Below are positions 18,289-26,457 of a DNA stretch of 64,000 nt, piece by piece (position 1 is the stretch's first letter; the number at the start of each line of letters is the position of its first letter). Origin of the DNA: Candidatus Delongbacteria bacterium (lineage in GTDB: Bacteria; CAIWAD01); the NCBI GenBank assembly GCA_020634015.1, contig JACKCN010000002.1:186001-250000 (forward strand). The letters run 5' to 3'. The notes under the pieces were generated by a model. It was not told the DNA's origin. It worked only from the letters and a program-made list of their open reading frames with translations, and did no database searches. The position numbers were made by a program, and so were the translations under genes.

Positions 18289-19097
18289 TGTCCAACCCTA
18301 CCGGTTTGCCCAACCATTCTGACTACCCCAGTCCCATTGTCTTCCGACATCACCCGATAGAAGCCCATAGGTTCAGATGCCCTGTTGTGATGTGTGAAGG
18401 TCGTTCCCGTCGTGTACCCTATGCGTGTGAAAGACACGCCGTCTATCGACGAAGACCACAAGACGCGGTACGCAGTAGCTGTAGGCAATGAATCCCAGGA
18501 AATCATGTAGTCATCTCCGGATACCTGGATGTCTAGGTTCTGGGGAGGGGAGACTGGGTTGCCGTTGGCGATGCCGTAGACTTCAAACTCGCCTGAATCA
18601 AGATTCCTGAGAATCAGGTCATCAAGTCCATCGCTATCATAATCGTCAATGTACACCAAATCAGAGTATAGTGACGGCATCAAATATGTGTTCGAAGCAA
18701 TGTCCTTTACAATGATTGATGTACCATTGACTCTTACCCATTCTGCAAGACCGTTCATCCTCATCATCGTGACATAGAAAGAATTGGTTCCACGCTTTTG
18801 TGGATAAATGTCGTACCAGCCTTGGTTGTCTTCGACATTGTACGATTGATGTGTAATGGGGTTTAGAAAGAACAGGCCTGCGCCTGTTGGGCTTCCACTG
18901 GCGGAGCCAGACATGAATAGTTCGGCAACTCCATCGCAGTCAACGTCGATATCATCTTGAAGTCTAATCCGGACGCCACTGCTTGCATTTGATGAATAGA
19001 ATGAAGTTTTAAATACGATGTTCTGCGCTAGACCAACCTGGACAAGTAACCCCAAGACACCTACCACCCCAATGATGTGCTTCACGTTGTACCCCAT
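18285..19097 (-). CDS. Secreted FG-GAP/VCBS-like protein with C-terminal beta-sandwich (copy 2, intact)
   Basis: 270 residues. Signal peptide of about 25 residues, then repeat-like acidic loops of the FG-GAP/EF-hand kind: 'DDIDVDCDGVAELFMSG' and 'YIDDYDSDGLDDLILRN'. A fibronectin-III-like C-terminal domain follows ('PPQNLDIQVSGDDYMISWDS', 'ATAYRVLWSSSIDG', 'TTFTHHNRASEPMGFYRVM'). It starts one base after the stop of copy 1. Codon use is AT-richer than most of the window. Secreted or surface protein of unknown role; the D-x-D-x-D-G loops suggest calcium binding. No sorting tail of the PNPFNP type is present. Confidence 0.8.
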   Translation of the reverse strand: MGYNVKHIIGVVGVLGLLVQVGLAQNIVFKTSFYSSNASSGVRIRLQDDIDVDCDGVAELFMSGSASGSPTGAGLFFLNPITHQSYNVEDNQGWYDIYPQKRGTNSFYVTMMRMNGLAEWVRVNGTSIIVKDIASNTYLMPSLYSDLVYIDDYDSDGLDDLILRNLDSGEFEVYGIANGNPVSPPQNLDIQVSGDDYMISWDSLPTATAYRVLWSSSIDGVSFTRIGYTTGTTFTHHNRASEPMGFYRVMSEDNGTGVVRMVGQTGRVGQ

Positions 19098-19098
19098 T

Positions 19099-19893
19099 TT
19101 ATCTACTGCCTTCGCCAGCAATCCCACCAGTGTGCCCACCAGCCGTCACCGCAATCACCTTGTAGAAGCCCCTGGGCACATCAGCGAAGCCGACATGGGT
19201 GAAAGTACTCTCTTGCGTGTAACCCACCTGGGTGAAGCAAGGGCTTTCCGGGACCGCAGCCCACAGGACGCGGTATCCATCGGCCCCTGAAACCGATTGC
19301 CAGGTCAGAAGGGCATTCGCACCGACTGTGGCAATGTCCAGTGTTGCACCAGGGGATTCCAAGCTGGCAGCTCCTGTTCCCAAGACGATGTAGTCGTAGC
19401 AGTGAGGCGTTTCACCGGAATCACCTGATCTAGGATAGTAGACGAAATAGTCGTCCAACCCGTCCCCATCAAAGTCGCGAGCGAGGATGCGCTGAATTCC
19501 ACCGGCTATAGTTGTTTCGTAAAGGACTTCTCCGGTCATGACATCGTAAACGCGAAGACTGCTCTCTTCAACTCCGTAAGAAGTTGCAATATCGGCCTGT
19601 GCATGGCTTCTGGATTGGCCAACATCACAACTTGCGTCCTTTGGATTCAAACCACCATGTGGCACTACACCAGTCGAATACATTTCACCAGTGATTGGAT
19701 TGAAGAAGTTCGCTCCGTTTTCCCATCGATCCATGAAGACTTCCCGTACCCCATCCCCATCGAGATCCTTGTCGATCCAAGTTGTTGCACCGATACGCAT
19801 GCGCACATCGGCTACTTGCCCAGTATGCTTGACGACGATCTGCTGGGCCGATGCCACCAAGGACATGAGCAGAAGCAAGCAGATGGATATCAT
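19099..19893 (-). CDS. Secreted FG-GAP/VCBS-like protein with C-terminal beta-sandwich (copy 1, intact)
   Basis: 264 residues. Signal peptide ending 'LVASAQQ', then acidic loops 'WIDKDLDGDGVREVFMDRW' and 'ILARDFDGDGLDDYFVYY', and a C-terminal domain homologous to that of the downstream copies ('ALLTWQSVSGADGYRVLWAA', 'TFTHVGFADVPRGFYKVIAV'). First gene of the four-copy run and the most diverged from the others. A weak promoter may lie upstream on the minus strand (TTGCCC 19940-19945, TATGAG 19917-19922, 17-nt spacing). Function unknown. Confidence 0.8.
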   Translation of the reverse strand: MISICLLLLMSLVASAQQIVVKHTGQVADVRMRIGATTWIDKDLDGDGVREVFMDRWENGANFFNPITGEMYSTGVVPHGGLNPKDASCDVGQSRSHAQADIATSYGVEESSLRVYDVMTGEVLYETTIAGGIQRILARDFDGDGLDDYFVYYPRSGDSGETPHCYDYIVLGTGAASLESPGATLDIATVGANALLTWQSVSGADGYRVLWAAVPESPCFTQVGYTQESTFTHVGFADVPRGFYKVIAVTAGGHTGGIAGEGSR

Positions 19894-19923
19894 GTTTCCC
19901 CCGACGTGATTGCTGTCTCATAG

Positions 19924-20252
19924 AGTGTGGCGGCACGAGGGGCAAGGGTGGAGAATGGTGTTCAGCTTGGCAAGCGGAAATCATGGCTCGGCGAATTGCG
20001 GGATGCTTGTGCATTACCCCACTTGGCCTCGATTCAGAACCGTTCCTCGGCACGCTGCAATCCAACCTGTACTTGCGGCCCGACTCGGTCCTTGAGCGTG
20101 CCGGGATCTTCAGTCCGGACACGTGCCATCTGGTGCGTTGATTGGTCCCATGACGCGCATGCACGGTTGCCATGCCGATGTCTGACGGGAGATCCGAGCT
20201 TCCGGGTTCTGGATGAGTGACACGTAAGGGGCAATGCCCGGGTCGCAGATGA
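19924..20252. other. Intergenic region, no gene seen
   Basis: Transition from the AT-richer block back to GC-rich sequence. Open frames here show no start signals or recognisable domains. Confidence 0.5.
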
Positions 20253-20747
20253 TCAGGCCGGCTTGTCGAACCCACCCCAGACATTGGTCGTGCCCAGGTT
20301 CTCGACGCCTGCGGACTTGAGATACAGGAAGAGCTGCATCTTGTAGGCGGTGATCCATTTGAGGGGGCCGTCCATGATCGCGGCGGCCAGCGGGAGGGTG
20401 CCGCCGCCGGGGACCTTGACCTCCTGGCTCACCATGGCTTCTTCGCCCGCGGCGGCGAAGAAGGCGCGAATGCCATCCAGCTGTTCTTCCATCATGGTGC
20501 GCAGCTCAGTGACGGGGCGGGCGTTGGCCCGTTCGCGGCAGGCCGCGAAGCCCTTCCAGTCGCCCGTGGACATGCCGTCGAGGGCCGAGACCACGCAGTA
20601 GCTCATGTAGCGCAGCAGTTCCTCAATGCTGCGCTGGCCCGGGGTGGGGCGGTAACTCAGGTGTTCCGGGCGCACCTTGTCGATCAGGTGCAGGCAGATC
20701 GTGCACTCGCGCAGCAAGCTGTTCAGCAGATGGTCCTTGGTGATCAC
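20253..20747 (-). CDS. DinB-like four-helix protein
   Basis: 164 residues. GTG 20745-20747 is preceded by AAGGAG with nine-base spacing, which decides the start over longer frames. Helical, with 'LHLIDKVRPEHLSYRPTPGQRSIEELLRYMSY' resembling helix 1-2 of the DinB/YfiT fold. However, the usual H-x3-H metal ligands of helix 2 are replaced (LRYMSYC), so it may lack a metal. Family members include thiol-dependent transferases. Follows chrA by 167 bp on the same strand. Function unassigned. Confidence 0.72.
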   Translation of the reverse strand: MITKDHLLNSLLRECTICLHLIDKVRPEHLSYRPTPGQRSIEELLRYMSYCVVSALDGMSTGDWKGFAACRERANARPVTELRTMMEEQLDGIRAFFAAAGEEAMVSQEVKVPGGGTLPLAAAIMDGPLKWITAYKMQLFLYLKSAGVENLGTTNVWGGFDKPA

Positions 20748-20914
20748 GGCGGTGTGCTCCTTGTGTTGAGGGTGGCGGTTCCGGTGTGTGTCGAGCCGCC
20801 CAGCTCGGCAGGACGGCCGTGGCTGTGCCAGCGGCGCGCGAACAAGATTCTGGCCGGCACCGCGACGGCAGGCGGTCATCGGGCGGGGAAGGTATCACCC
20901 GCGCCTGAAAGTCC

Positions 20915-22057
20915 TCAGGAAAAGCGCTCGAGCAGCAAGCCGGCCAAGGCTCCTCCGGCGATCAGCCAGGTGGAGTTGACCCGTGCGCGGATCAGCAGCA
21001 GCGCCGAGATCAGGGCAATGGCGGCCGTGGCCGGGTCCACGATCGCGCTGCGGCCCAGTTGCAGGCAGACCGCCGCCATCAAGCCCAGGGACGCCACGTT
21101 GACGCCATCCAGCAGCAGGGAGAACTGCGGTGATTCGCGCAGACGTGGAATCAGCGGGCCGGAGAGGGCGACGAACAGAAATCCCGGCAGGAAGATGCCC
21201 ACCGTGGCCAGCAGCGCACCGGGTACTCCACCCAATTGGTAGCCGATCCAGGTCGCCGTGGTGAAGACCGGGCCGGGAGTGAGCTGGCCAATGGTCACCG
21301 CGTCCAGCAACTGGGCGTCGCTGAGCCAACCCAGCCGGATCACGAATTCGGCGCGCAGAAAGGCAAGCAGCACATAGCCGCTGCCGTAGAGCACGGCGCC
21401 GATCTTGAGGAAGCTCAGGAAGAGCACGGGCAAGCTGAAGAGCTGGATCGCGAACGCTGTTGGGTCGACTCCACTGAAGGATTGCAGCGGTGAGGCCATG
21501 GCCAGAGCCTGCAGTCCCGAGCGGCGCGAGTGGCCCGCCCGGATCAGCCAGAGCAGGAGTCCGCCTCCGAAGAGCAGCAGCAGTTCGTTGACTCCCAGCA
21601 GGTAGAGGATGATCACTGCCAGAGCCAGCGCCATGGGCAGGGGGCGGCGCAGGGCCTTTGAACCCAGATTCCAGAGGGCCTGGAGGATCACCGCGATCAT
21701 CACGGGCTTCACTCCGTGCAGCAGCCAGTGTGCCGTGGGCGTGTGTCCATAGCGCATGTGCAGCCAGGCCAGAGCCATCACGATCAGCATGGCCGGCAGG
21801 ATGAAACACACTCCGCCCACCACCAGCCCGGGCCAGCCCGCGCGCCGGTGTCCCAGGTGGATCGCCAGTTCGGTGGAGTTGGGGCCGGGAATCAGGTTGG
21901 TGGCGCCCAGCAGGTCCAGGAATTCCTGCTCGCTCAGCCAGCGCCGGCGCAGCACGGTCTCGTCGTGCAGCATGGCGATGTGCGCCGCCGGCCCGCCGAA
22001 GGCCGTGGCGCCCAGCCGCAGGAACAGGCCCGCCACTTCAAGCAGCGGCTGGCTCAT
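20915..22057 (-). CDS. chrA: Chromate transporter, ChrA family
   Basis: 380 residues, standard length for long-chain CHR proteins. Two homologous halves: the N-terminal half has 'LFLRLGATAFGGPAAHIAML' and 'LGATNLIPGPNSTELAIHLG'; the C-terminal half has 'FLKIGAVLYGSGYVLLAFL' and 'IGQLTPGPVFTTATWIGYQ'. Around ten membrane segments. Exports chromate (or sulfate-like anions) across the inner membrane. Downstream of the small DinB/DUF3147 operon by 136 bp. No chrB-type regulator is adjacent. Confidence 0.95.
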   Translation of the reverse strand: MSQPLLEVAGLFLRLGATAFGGPAAHIAMLHDETVLRRRWLSEQEFLDLLGATNLIPGPNSTELAIHLGHRRAGWPGLVVGGVCFILPAMLIVMALAWLHMRYGHTPTAHWLLHGVKPVMIAVILQALWNLGSKALRRPLPMALALAVIILYLLGVNELLLLFGGGLLLWLIRAGHSRRSGLQALAMASPLQSFSGVDPTAFAIQLFSLPVLFLSFLKIGAVLYGSGYVLLAFLRAEFVIRLGWLSDAQLLDAVTIGQLTPGPVFTTATWIGYQLGGVPGALLATVGIFLPGFLFVALSGPLIPRLRESPQFSLLLDGVNVASLGLMAAVCLQLGRSAIVDPATAAIALISALLLIRARVNSTWLIAGGALAGLLLERFS

Positions 22058-22193
22058 GACGGCCCGGGAAGCAAGGAGCCGACAAAGTGAGCGACAGTCG
22101 GTTGGAGCATGGCGGATGTGATCGGTACGGGCATCAGGGTTTTTGATCCTGGCTTGAGTTGATATCCGGGCTTGCCGAGCGACGACCGAATGG

Positions 22194-22464
22194 TCAGGTC
22201 AAGGCCCGGGATTGCGCACGTGGCGAGGTCTTCAGCAGATCGATGCCCACCCGCTTCAGCAAAACGGCGAACAGGGCGAAACAGGCCACGGTCAGCAGCA
22301 CACAGGCGCCAAGACTGAGCCAGAAACCCCAGCGCGGCATCAGAAGGGGAAACACCAGAAACATCGGCAGGGTGGGCAGCACATACCAGAAAGTGTAGCT
22401 GGAGTGATTGGCGAGCTTCTCCCATCGCCGAGGTCAGCAGGTACTTGGTCAGGATCCAGCTCAT
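22194..22464 (-). pseudogene. DUF3147 membrane protein with internal deletion
   Basis: ATG 22462-22464 overlaps the stop of the DinB gene (ATGA) and starts 'MSWILTKYLLTSAM', the normal DUF3147 N-terminus. The frame then switches: in the next frame 'EKLANHSSYTFWYVLPTLP' continues directly to 'MFLVFPLLMPRWGFWLS' and ends 'LLKRVGIDLL' at 22194. The family's conserved middle (the 'VSEISKRS...LLASLPLVS...WLY' region, roughly 35 residues) is missing. An out-of-frame deletion of about 100 bp explains this. A shorter product from an internal ATG (22382) is possible but would lack TM1 and TM2. Confidence 0.75.
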
Positions 22465-22985
22465 GGCGTGTGCGCTTTCAGGATGGCGTGCAATCGTGAA
22501 AGATGATGTTCCATGTGCCCCACGTAATCTTCCATGAAGTACTGCAGCGTGACCGGTTGCTCCGCGGGCAGGGTGCCCCAGGCGATGCGGTCCAGATTGT
22601 GGGGCAGGCGGGGCTTCAGGCGGATGTCTTCGGGCGTGTGCGCCATCTGTTCGGCCAAGTGCAGGTTGGCCAGGCGCCACAATTCCACCAACGGCGCCCA
22701 GGCATGCTGCTGCCAGCGCTGCGCCGTCACCCAGGCGTCCTGGTCGTATGGCGGGAAGACCAGATCCTCGCGGAAGCGCGCCTCCACGAAACGCCACTGG
22801 TTGATGGTCGCCGAATCCACCAGATGCCCGAGGAGTTCACGGGCCGACCAGCCGCCGGACGCGGGACGTGCGACCGTGAGCTCATCCGGAAGAGCCGCCA
22901 GTCGGGGAGCCCACGCATGCACCAGCAAGTTCAGGTGGGTTCCGGGGTCTTCGTTCGTGCGGGGGGCGGGGAACCGGTGTGTCAT
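22461..22985 (-). CDS. DinB family protein (DinB_2 type)
   Basis: 174 residues. Four-helix metalloprotein fold with the expected histidines: 'SARELLGHLVDSATIN' (His about 54) and 'DYVGHMEHHLSRLHAIL' (His about 157-161). This is the H...H-x3-H ligand set of DinB/YfiT-like enzymes, some of which are thiol S-transferases. Start overlaps the stop of the upstream membrane protein (ATGA); its stop overlaps the DUF3147 remnant. Cytoplasmic. Exact reaction unknown. Confidence 0.9.
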   Translation of the reverse strand: MTHRFPAPRTNEDPGTHLNLLVHAWAPRLAALPDELTVARPASGGWSARELLGHLVDSATINQWRFVEARFREDLVFPPYDQDAWVTAQRWQQHAWAPLVELWRLANLHLAEQMAHTPEDIRLKPRLPHNLDRIAWGTLPAEQPVTLQYFMEDYVGHMEHHLSRLHAILKAHTP

Positions 22986-23485
22986 GCCGGGGAGTGTTCC
23001 TTGGACTTGTCAACCTGCTGGTCCACGAACTGGCGGATGCGCTCGATCTGGGCCGCGCTGAGGCTCTGCCCGCCCAGGGCCGCCAGATAGAGGGCGGCCA
23101 GCAGCGCAAGGCAGACCGGCAGTGCCCAGAGTGCGGTCGGGGGCTGGTCCAGAATCCACTGGGACGACGCGATCAGCAGGGATGCGCCGGCCACCAGGAT
23201 CAGGCAGGCGAATCCGGCCAGATACATGGTCCAGGTGTTGGGTTGGGGGCCGAAGTACCCGCGCAGGCGACAGCCCAGCGCCGTGGGTTCCAGATCCAGA
23301 TCCAGCGTGGGTGACCAGAAATGGCGCTCCTCTTCGGGCAGGCTCAGGCAGATGTGGCGACTGCGCATGTACCCGCGCACGGGGCAGTCCGGTTGCAGCA
23401 GGGCCTGGTCGATGCGCTCCATGACCTCGGGCACGGAGTCATGGCACTCCAGCACGAAGCGTGGACGCATGGCGGGGGGAAGCAT
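22982..23485 (-). CDS. Conserved hypothetical membrane protein
   Basis: 167 residues. The N-terminal 85 residues are a soluble alpha/beta region ('FVLECHDSVPEVMERIDQAL', 'RSRHICLSLPEEERHFWSP'), then two adjacent membrane helices ('TMYLAGFACLILVAGASLLI', 'ALWALPVCLALLAALYLAAL') and a charged C-terminal tail ('IERIRQFVDQQVDKSKEH'). ATG 23483-23485 has GGAGG at good spacing. First gene of the operon with DinB and DUF3147. I do not recognise the family. Confidence 0.72.
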   Translation of the reverse strand: MLPPAMRPRFVLECHDSVPEVMERIDQALLQPDCPVRGYMRSRHICLSLPEEERHFWSPTLDLDLEPTALGCRLRGYFGPQPNTWTMYLAGFACLILVAGASLLIASSQWILDQPPTALWALPVCLALLAALYLAALGGQSLSAAQIERIRQFVDQQVDKSKEHSPA

Positions 23486-23802
23486 GGATCCTCCGGTTGG
23501 ATGAGTGGAAGCTGCATGGCAGGCGGCGACGACTGTGCGGCCCGCGGGAAACACCGCGCGCATGCAGCACCCCAGAATAGCCAATTCCGTGAGTTGAGGG
23601 AACGGGAAAACGCATCCTGCTGTCAAGCGTTCTGGACGGAGGTGACCGGAAAGCGGGGCTTCCTGAAGCTCGCGGGGGCAAAGCCGGTCCCGCCTCCCTA
23701 CATTCAGGCGCTTGCCGCGCGCGCGGCCCGTCATTCGTCAGGCGGCGCCAAAGGACAGCAGGCCGGCGTGGGGCCGGCCGATCCAACGAGCTGGGGAGAG
23801 CG
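23486..23802. other. Divergent intergenic region
   Basis: Lies between the minus-strand membrane-protein operon and the plus-strand glutaredoxin. It must contain two promoters; no strong boxes or operators are seen. Confidence 0.5.
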
Positions 23803-24066
23803 ATGCCCGAACTGAAAGTGTACTCCACCGACTGGTGCGGCGACTGCCGCAACCTCAAGCGGTTCCTGGCGGCCGAGGGTATTTCCTTCACCGAGATCAA
23901 CATCGAGAACGATGCGGCGGCCGAGCAGGAACTGATCCAGAAGACGGGCAAGCGCGGGATTCCGTACATGACCGTGGGCGAGACCTGGATCAAGGGTTAC
24001 CCCATGGACGTGGCTGGTTTCCGCAAGACCCTGAGCGACCTGGGCATCACCGGAGCCGGAGCCTGA
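23803..24066 (+). CDS. Glutaredoxin-like thiol oxidoreductase
   Basis: 87 residues. Thioredoxin-fold mini-protein with redox motif C-G-D-C in 'YSTDWCGDCRNLKRFL' (Cys 12 and 15) and the cis-proline loop 'KRGIPYMTVGE' (about 49-59). The CGDC motif differs from the classic CPYC and resembles mycoredoxin/NrdH-type proteins. Cytoplasmic reductant of disulfides or mixed thiols. Start supported by GGGGAG upstream. Its TGA overlaps the ATG of the NUDIX gene. Confidence 0.92.
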   Translation: MPELKVYSTDWCGDCRNLKRFLAAEGISFTEINIENDAAAEQELIQKTGKRGIPYMTVGETWIKGYPMDVAGFRKTLSDLGITGAGA

Positions 24067-24677
24067 TGGCCGACTCCGTCGCGGGCGATTGGGGCCCCGA
24101 AATGGGCAATCCGGCCGAAAGCGACCGCCCCCTGCTGGAGCAGCCTCTCGAGAGCCGTGTGCTGTACAGCGGGCGCATCGTGCACCTGCGTGAGGAGCGC
24201 GTCCGCCTGAGTGACGGGAGCGAAGCCCTGCGCGAAGTGGTCCGGCATCCGGGGGCCGTGGTGCTGATTCCCTGGGACAGCCAGCGCGAGCGTCTGATCC
24301 TTGTGCGCCAGTACCGGCATCCCGCGGGACGGATCTTCCTTGAGCTGCCCGCGGGCAAGCTCGATCCGGGTGAGACACCGGCAAACTGCGCCGCTCGCGA
24401 ACTGAGCGAGGAAACGGGCTTCACGGCCGGCCGGCTGGAACACGTGCGATCCGTTTACACCTGCGTGGGCTTCTCCAACGAGGTCCTGCATTTTTTCCTG
24501 GCCGAAGACCTGGTGCCGGGCGAGCCATCGCCGGACGAAGGCGAGTGGCTGCAAGTGGTGGACCTGTCGCTTGCGCAGGCCCGCACACTGCTGCGCGAGG
24601 GCCGCATCCAGGACGCCAAGACCATGGTGGGCCTCCACTGGTTCCTGGACCGAGTGGATCACGGGACCGCTCCCTGA
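24066..24677 (+). CDS. NUDIX hydrolase, ADP-ribose pyrophosphatase type
   Basis: 203 residues. The Nudix box G-x5-E-x7-R-E-x2-E-E-x-G is complete: 'GKLDPGETPANCAARELSEE' then TGF (about residues 97-119). Upstream 'VVLIPWDSQRERLILVRQYR' and the 'ELPAGK' loop match ADP-sugar pyrophosphatases (NudF-like). Hydrolyses ADP-ribose or another nucleoside diphosphate sugar with Mg2+. Start overlaps the glutaredoxin stop (TGATG), so the two are translationally coupled. Confidence 0.92.
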   Translation: MADSVAGDWGPEMGNPAESDRPLLEQPLESRVLYSGRIVHLREERVRLSDGSEALREVVRHPGAVVLIPWDSQRERLILVRQYRHPAGRIFLELPAGKLDPGETPANCAARELSEETGFTAGRLEHVRSVYTCVGFSNEVLHFFLAEDLVPGEPSPDEGEWLQVVDLSLAQARTLLREGRIQDAKTMVGLHWFLDRVDHGTAP

Positions 24678-24764
24678 GGAAGCAGTTGCCCGGGGGCGAC
24701 ACTGCCGGCATTCCGGGCACTTGCCTGCGACACACGATTGACTCTGAAACACGATGGATACTTC

Positions 24765-26447
24765 ATGACCCGCGTCCGCTGGCAGATCGCGTCTTCCCTG
24801 ACTGAGATTCCCGTACTGGAGCGCCTGCGCGCCCTGCGCGGGCTGGACGGCAGCGCGCCGGAAGAGATCCACGATCCGGGGTTGATGCTGGACATGGACA
24901 AGGCTGTCGAGCGCATCACGCGCGCCCTGCGCGACCGCGAGCGCATCGTGGTCTTCGGCGATTATGATGCCGACGGAGTCACCAGCACCGCCCTGCTCTA
25001 CGCCTGGCTGCGCTCGGTGGGCGCCCGGGTGAGCTACATCCTGCCCCACCGGGTGGAGGACGGATACGGCCTGAAGGCCGCGATGATCGACCGGGTGCTC
25101 GAGGCCAAGGCCCAGCTGTTGATCACGGTGGACAACGGCACCTCGGCCAACGAGGCTCTCGAGCGGGCCGCCGCCGAGGGAGTGGACACCATCGTGGTGG
25201 ATCACCATGCCCAGACCGGCGAGCTGCCTCCCGCAGTGGCGATTCTCAATCCCAACCGGCGCGAGGACCACTACCCTTTCAAGGGGCTGGCGGCCGTGGG
25301 CGTGGCCTTCAAGCTGCTGCAGGCGATGAATGCCGAGAACCGGATCTCCTATCTGGATCTGGTGGCGCTGGGAACCGTGGCCGACATGGCGCCGCTGAAG
25401 GGCGAGAACCGACTGCTCGTGAGGCGCGGTCTGCGTGTGCTCAACGAAAGCCCGCGTCCCGGGATCCGGGCCCTGATGTCACTGGCCCGGCTGGACGAGC
25501 GCGAGATCAGTGGACGCAGCATCAGTTGGCAGTTGGGGCCCCGCATCAACTGCGCCGGCCGGATGGAAAGTGCCGACCTGGCTCTGGAAGTCCTGCTGGC
25601 GCCCGAGGAGAGCACGGCGCGCCGTCTGGCCCAACGGCTGGAAAGCGTGAATCAGCTGCGTCAGGAAATCCAGCGCGAGGCGATCGCGGGCACCGAAGCG
25701 GCACTGAAGAAGGCGCTGGAGGAGACCGGCCAGCTCGATCGCGCGGTCATCATGGTGGGCGACGACTGGCATCTGGGCGTGATCGGCCTGGTCTCGGGGC
25801 GCATCACGTCCGAGTACAATCGCCCCTCGATCGCCTTCACACGCGTGCTCGGCGATGGCGTGGTCAAGGGCAGCGCGCGCAGTGTACCCGGCTTTGACAT
25901 CACGGCGGCCATTGGCGAGTTCCGTCACCTGCTCGAGGAGTTCGGTGGACACAGGGAAGCGGCCGGGCTGACCCTGCGCGAAGAGAACCTGCAGACCTTC
26001 ATCAATGGGTTCACGGCGCTGGCCAACCGGGAGATCACGGAAGAACCCGAGCGCGAACTGGCCATCGACTGCGAGCTGCTGGCCGACGAAGTGGACCTGG
26101 GCCTGCTGGAGAGCATTGCCGAACTGGCACCCTTCGGCACGGGCAATCCCTTTCCCGTGTTCCTCCTGCGTGATTGCACCGTGACCCGGCGCTTCGTCTT
26201 CGGTCAGGGCAAACATCTCAAGCTCTGGGTGGAAGCGCCCCTGCGGGAGGCCGGTGCGGAGAGCGCACGGCGTTTCGAGGTGCTCTGCTGGAGTGGAGGC
26301 AAGCGCGAGCAGGACTATCCTTACGGCAAGGCCTTCGACCTGGCCTTCGAGCTGGGCAGCAACCGCTGGAACGGCGAGACGCAGTTGCAGCTCGTGCTCC
26401 AGGATGCCCGCCCTGTGGAATTGCGCACCGCGACGTCCATTGGCTGA
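24765..26447 (+). CDS. recJ: Single-stranded-DNA-specific exonuclease RecJ
   Basis: 560 residues, normal for RecJ. 5'-3' ssDNA exonuclease of the DHH superfamily in recombination and mismatch repair. Motifs: I 'VVFGDYDADGVTST' (about 64-77), II 'LLITVDNGTS', III 'IVVDHHAQT' (DHH), IV region 'ALGTVADMAPL', and the DHHA1 signature 'GGHREAAGL' at about 395. The C-terminal OB fold follows. ATG 24765 chosen over TTG 24738; the Shine-Dalgarno is weak for both. Followed 10 bp later by xerD. Confidence 0.96.
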   Translation: MTRVRWQIASSLTEIPVLERLRALRGLDGSAPEEIHDPGLMLDMDKAVERITRALRDRERIVVFGDYDADGVTSTALLYAWLRSVGARVSYILPHRVEDGYGLKAAMIDRVLEAKAQLLITVDNGTSANEALERAAAEGVDTIVVDHHAQTGELPPAVAILNPNRREDHYPFKGLAAVGVAFKLLQAMNAENRISYLDLVALGTVADMAPLKGENRLLVRRGLRVLNESPRPGIRALMSLARLDEREISGRSISWQLGPRINCAGRMESADLALEVLLAPEESTARRLAQRLESVNQLRQEIQREAIAGTEAALKKALEETGQLDRAVIMVGDDWHLGVIGLVSGRITSEYNRPSIAFTRVLGDGVVKGSARSVPGFDITAAIGEFRHLLEEFGGHREAAGLTLREENLQTFINGFTALANREITEEPERELAIDCELLADEVDLGLLESIAELAPFGTGNPFPVFLLRDCTVTRRFVFGQGKHLKLWVEAPLREAGAESARRFEVLCWSGGKREQDYPYGKAFDLAFELGSNRWNGETQLQLVLQDARPVELRTATSIG

Positions 26448-26457
26448 GTCCGGACCC

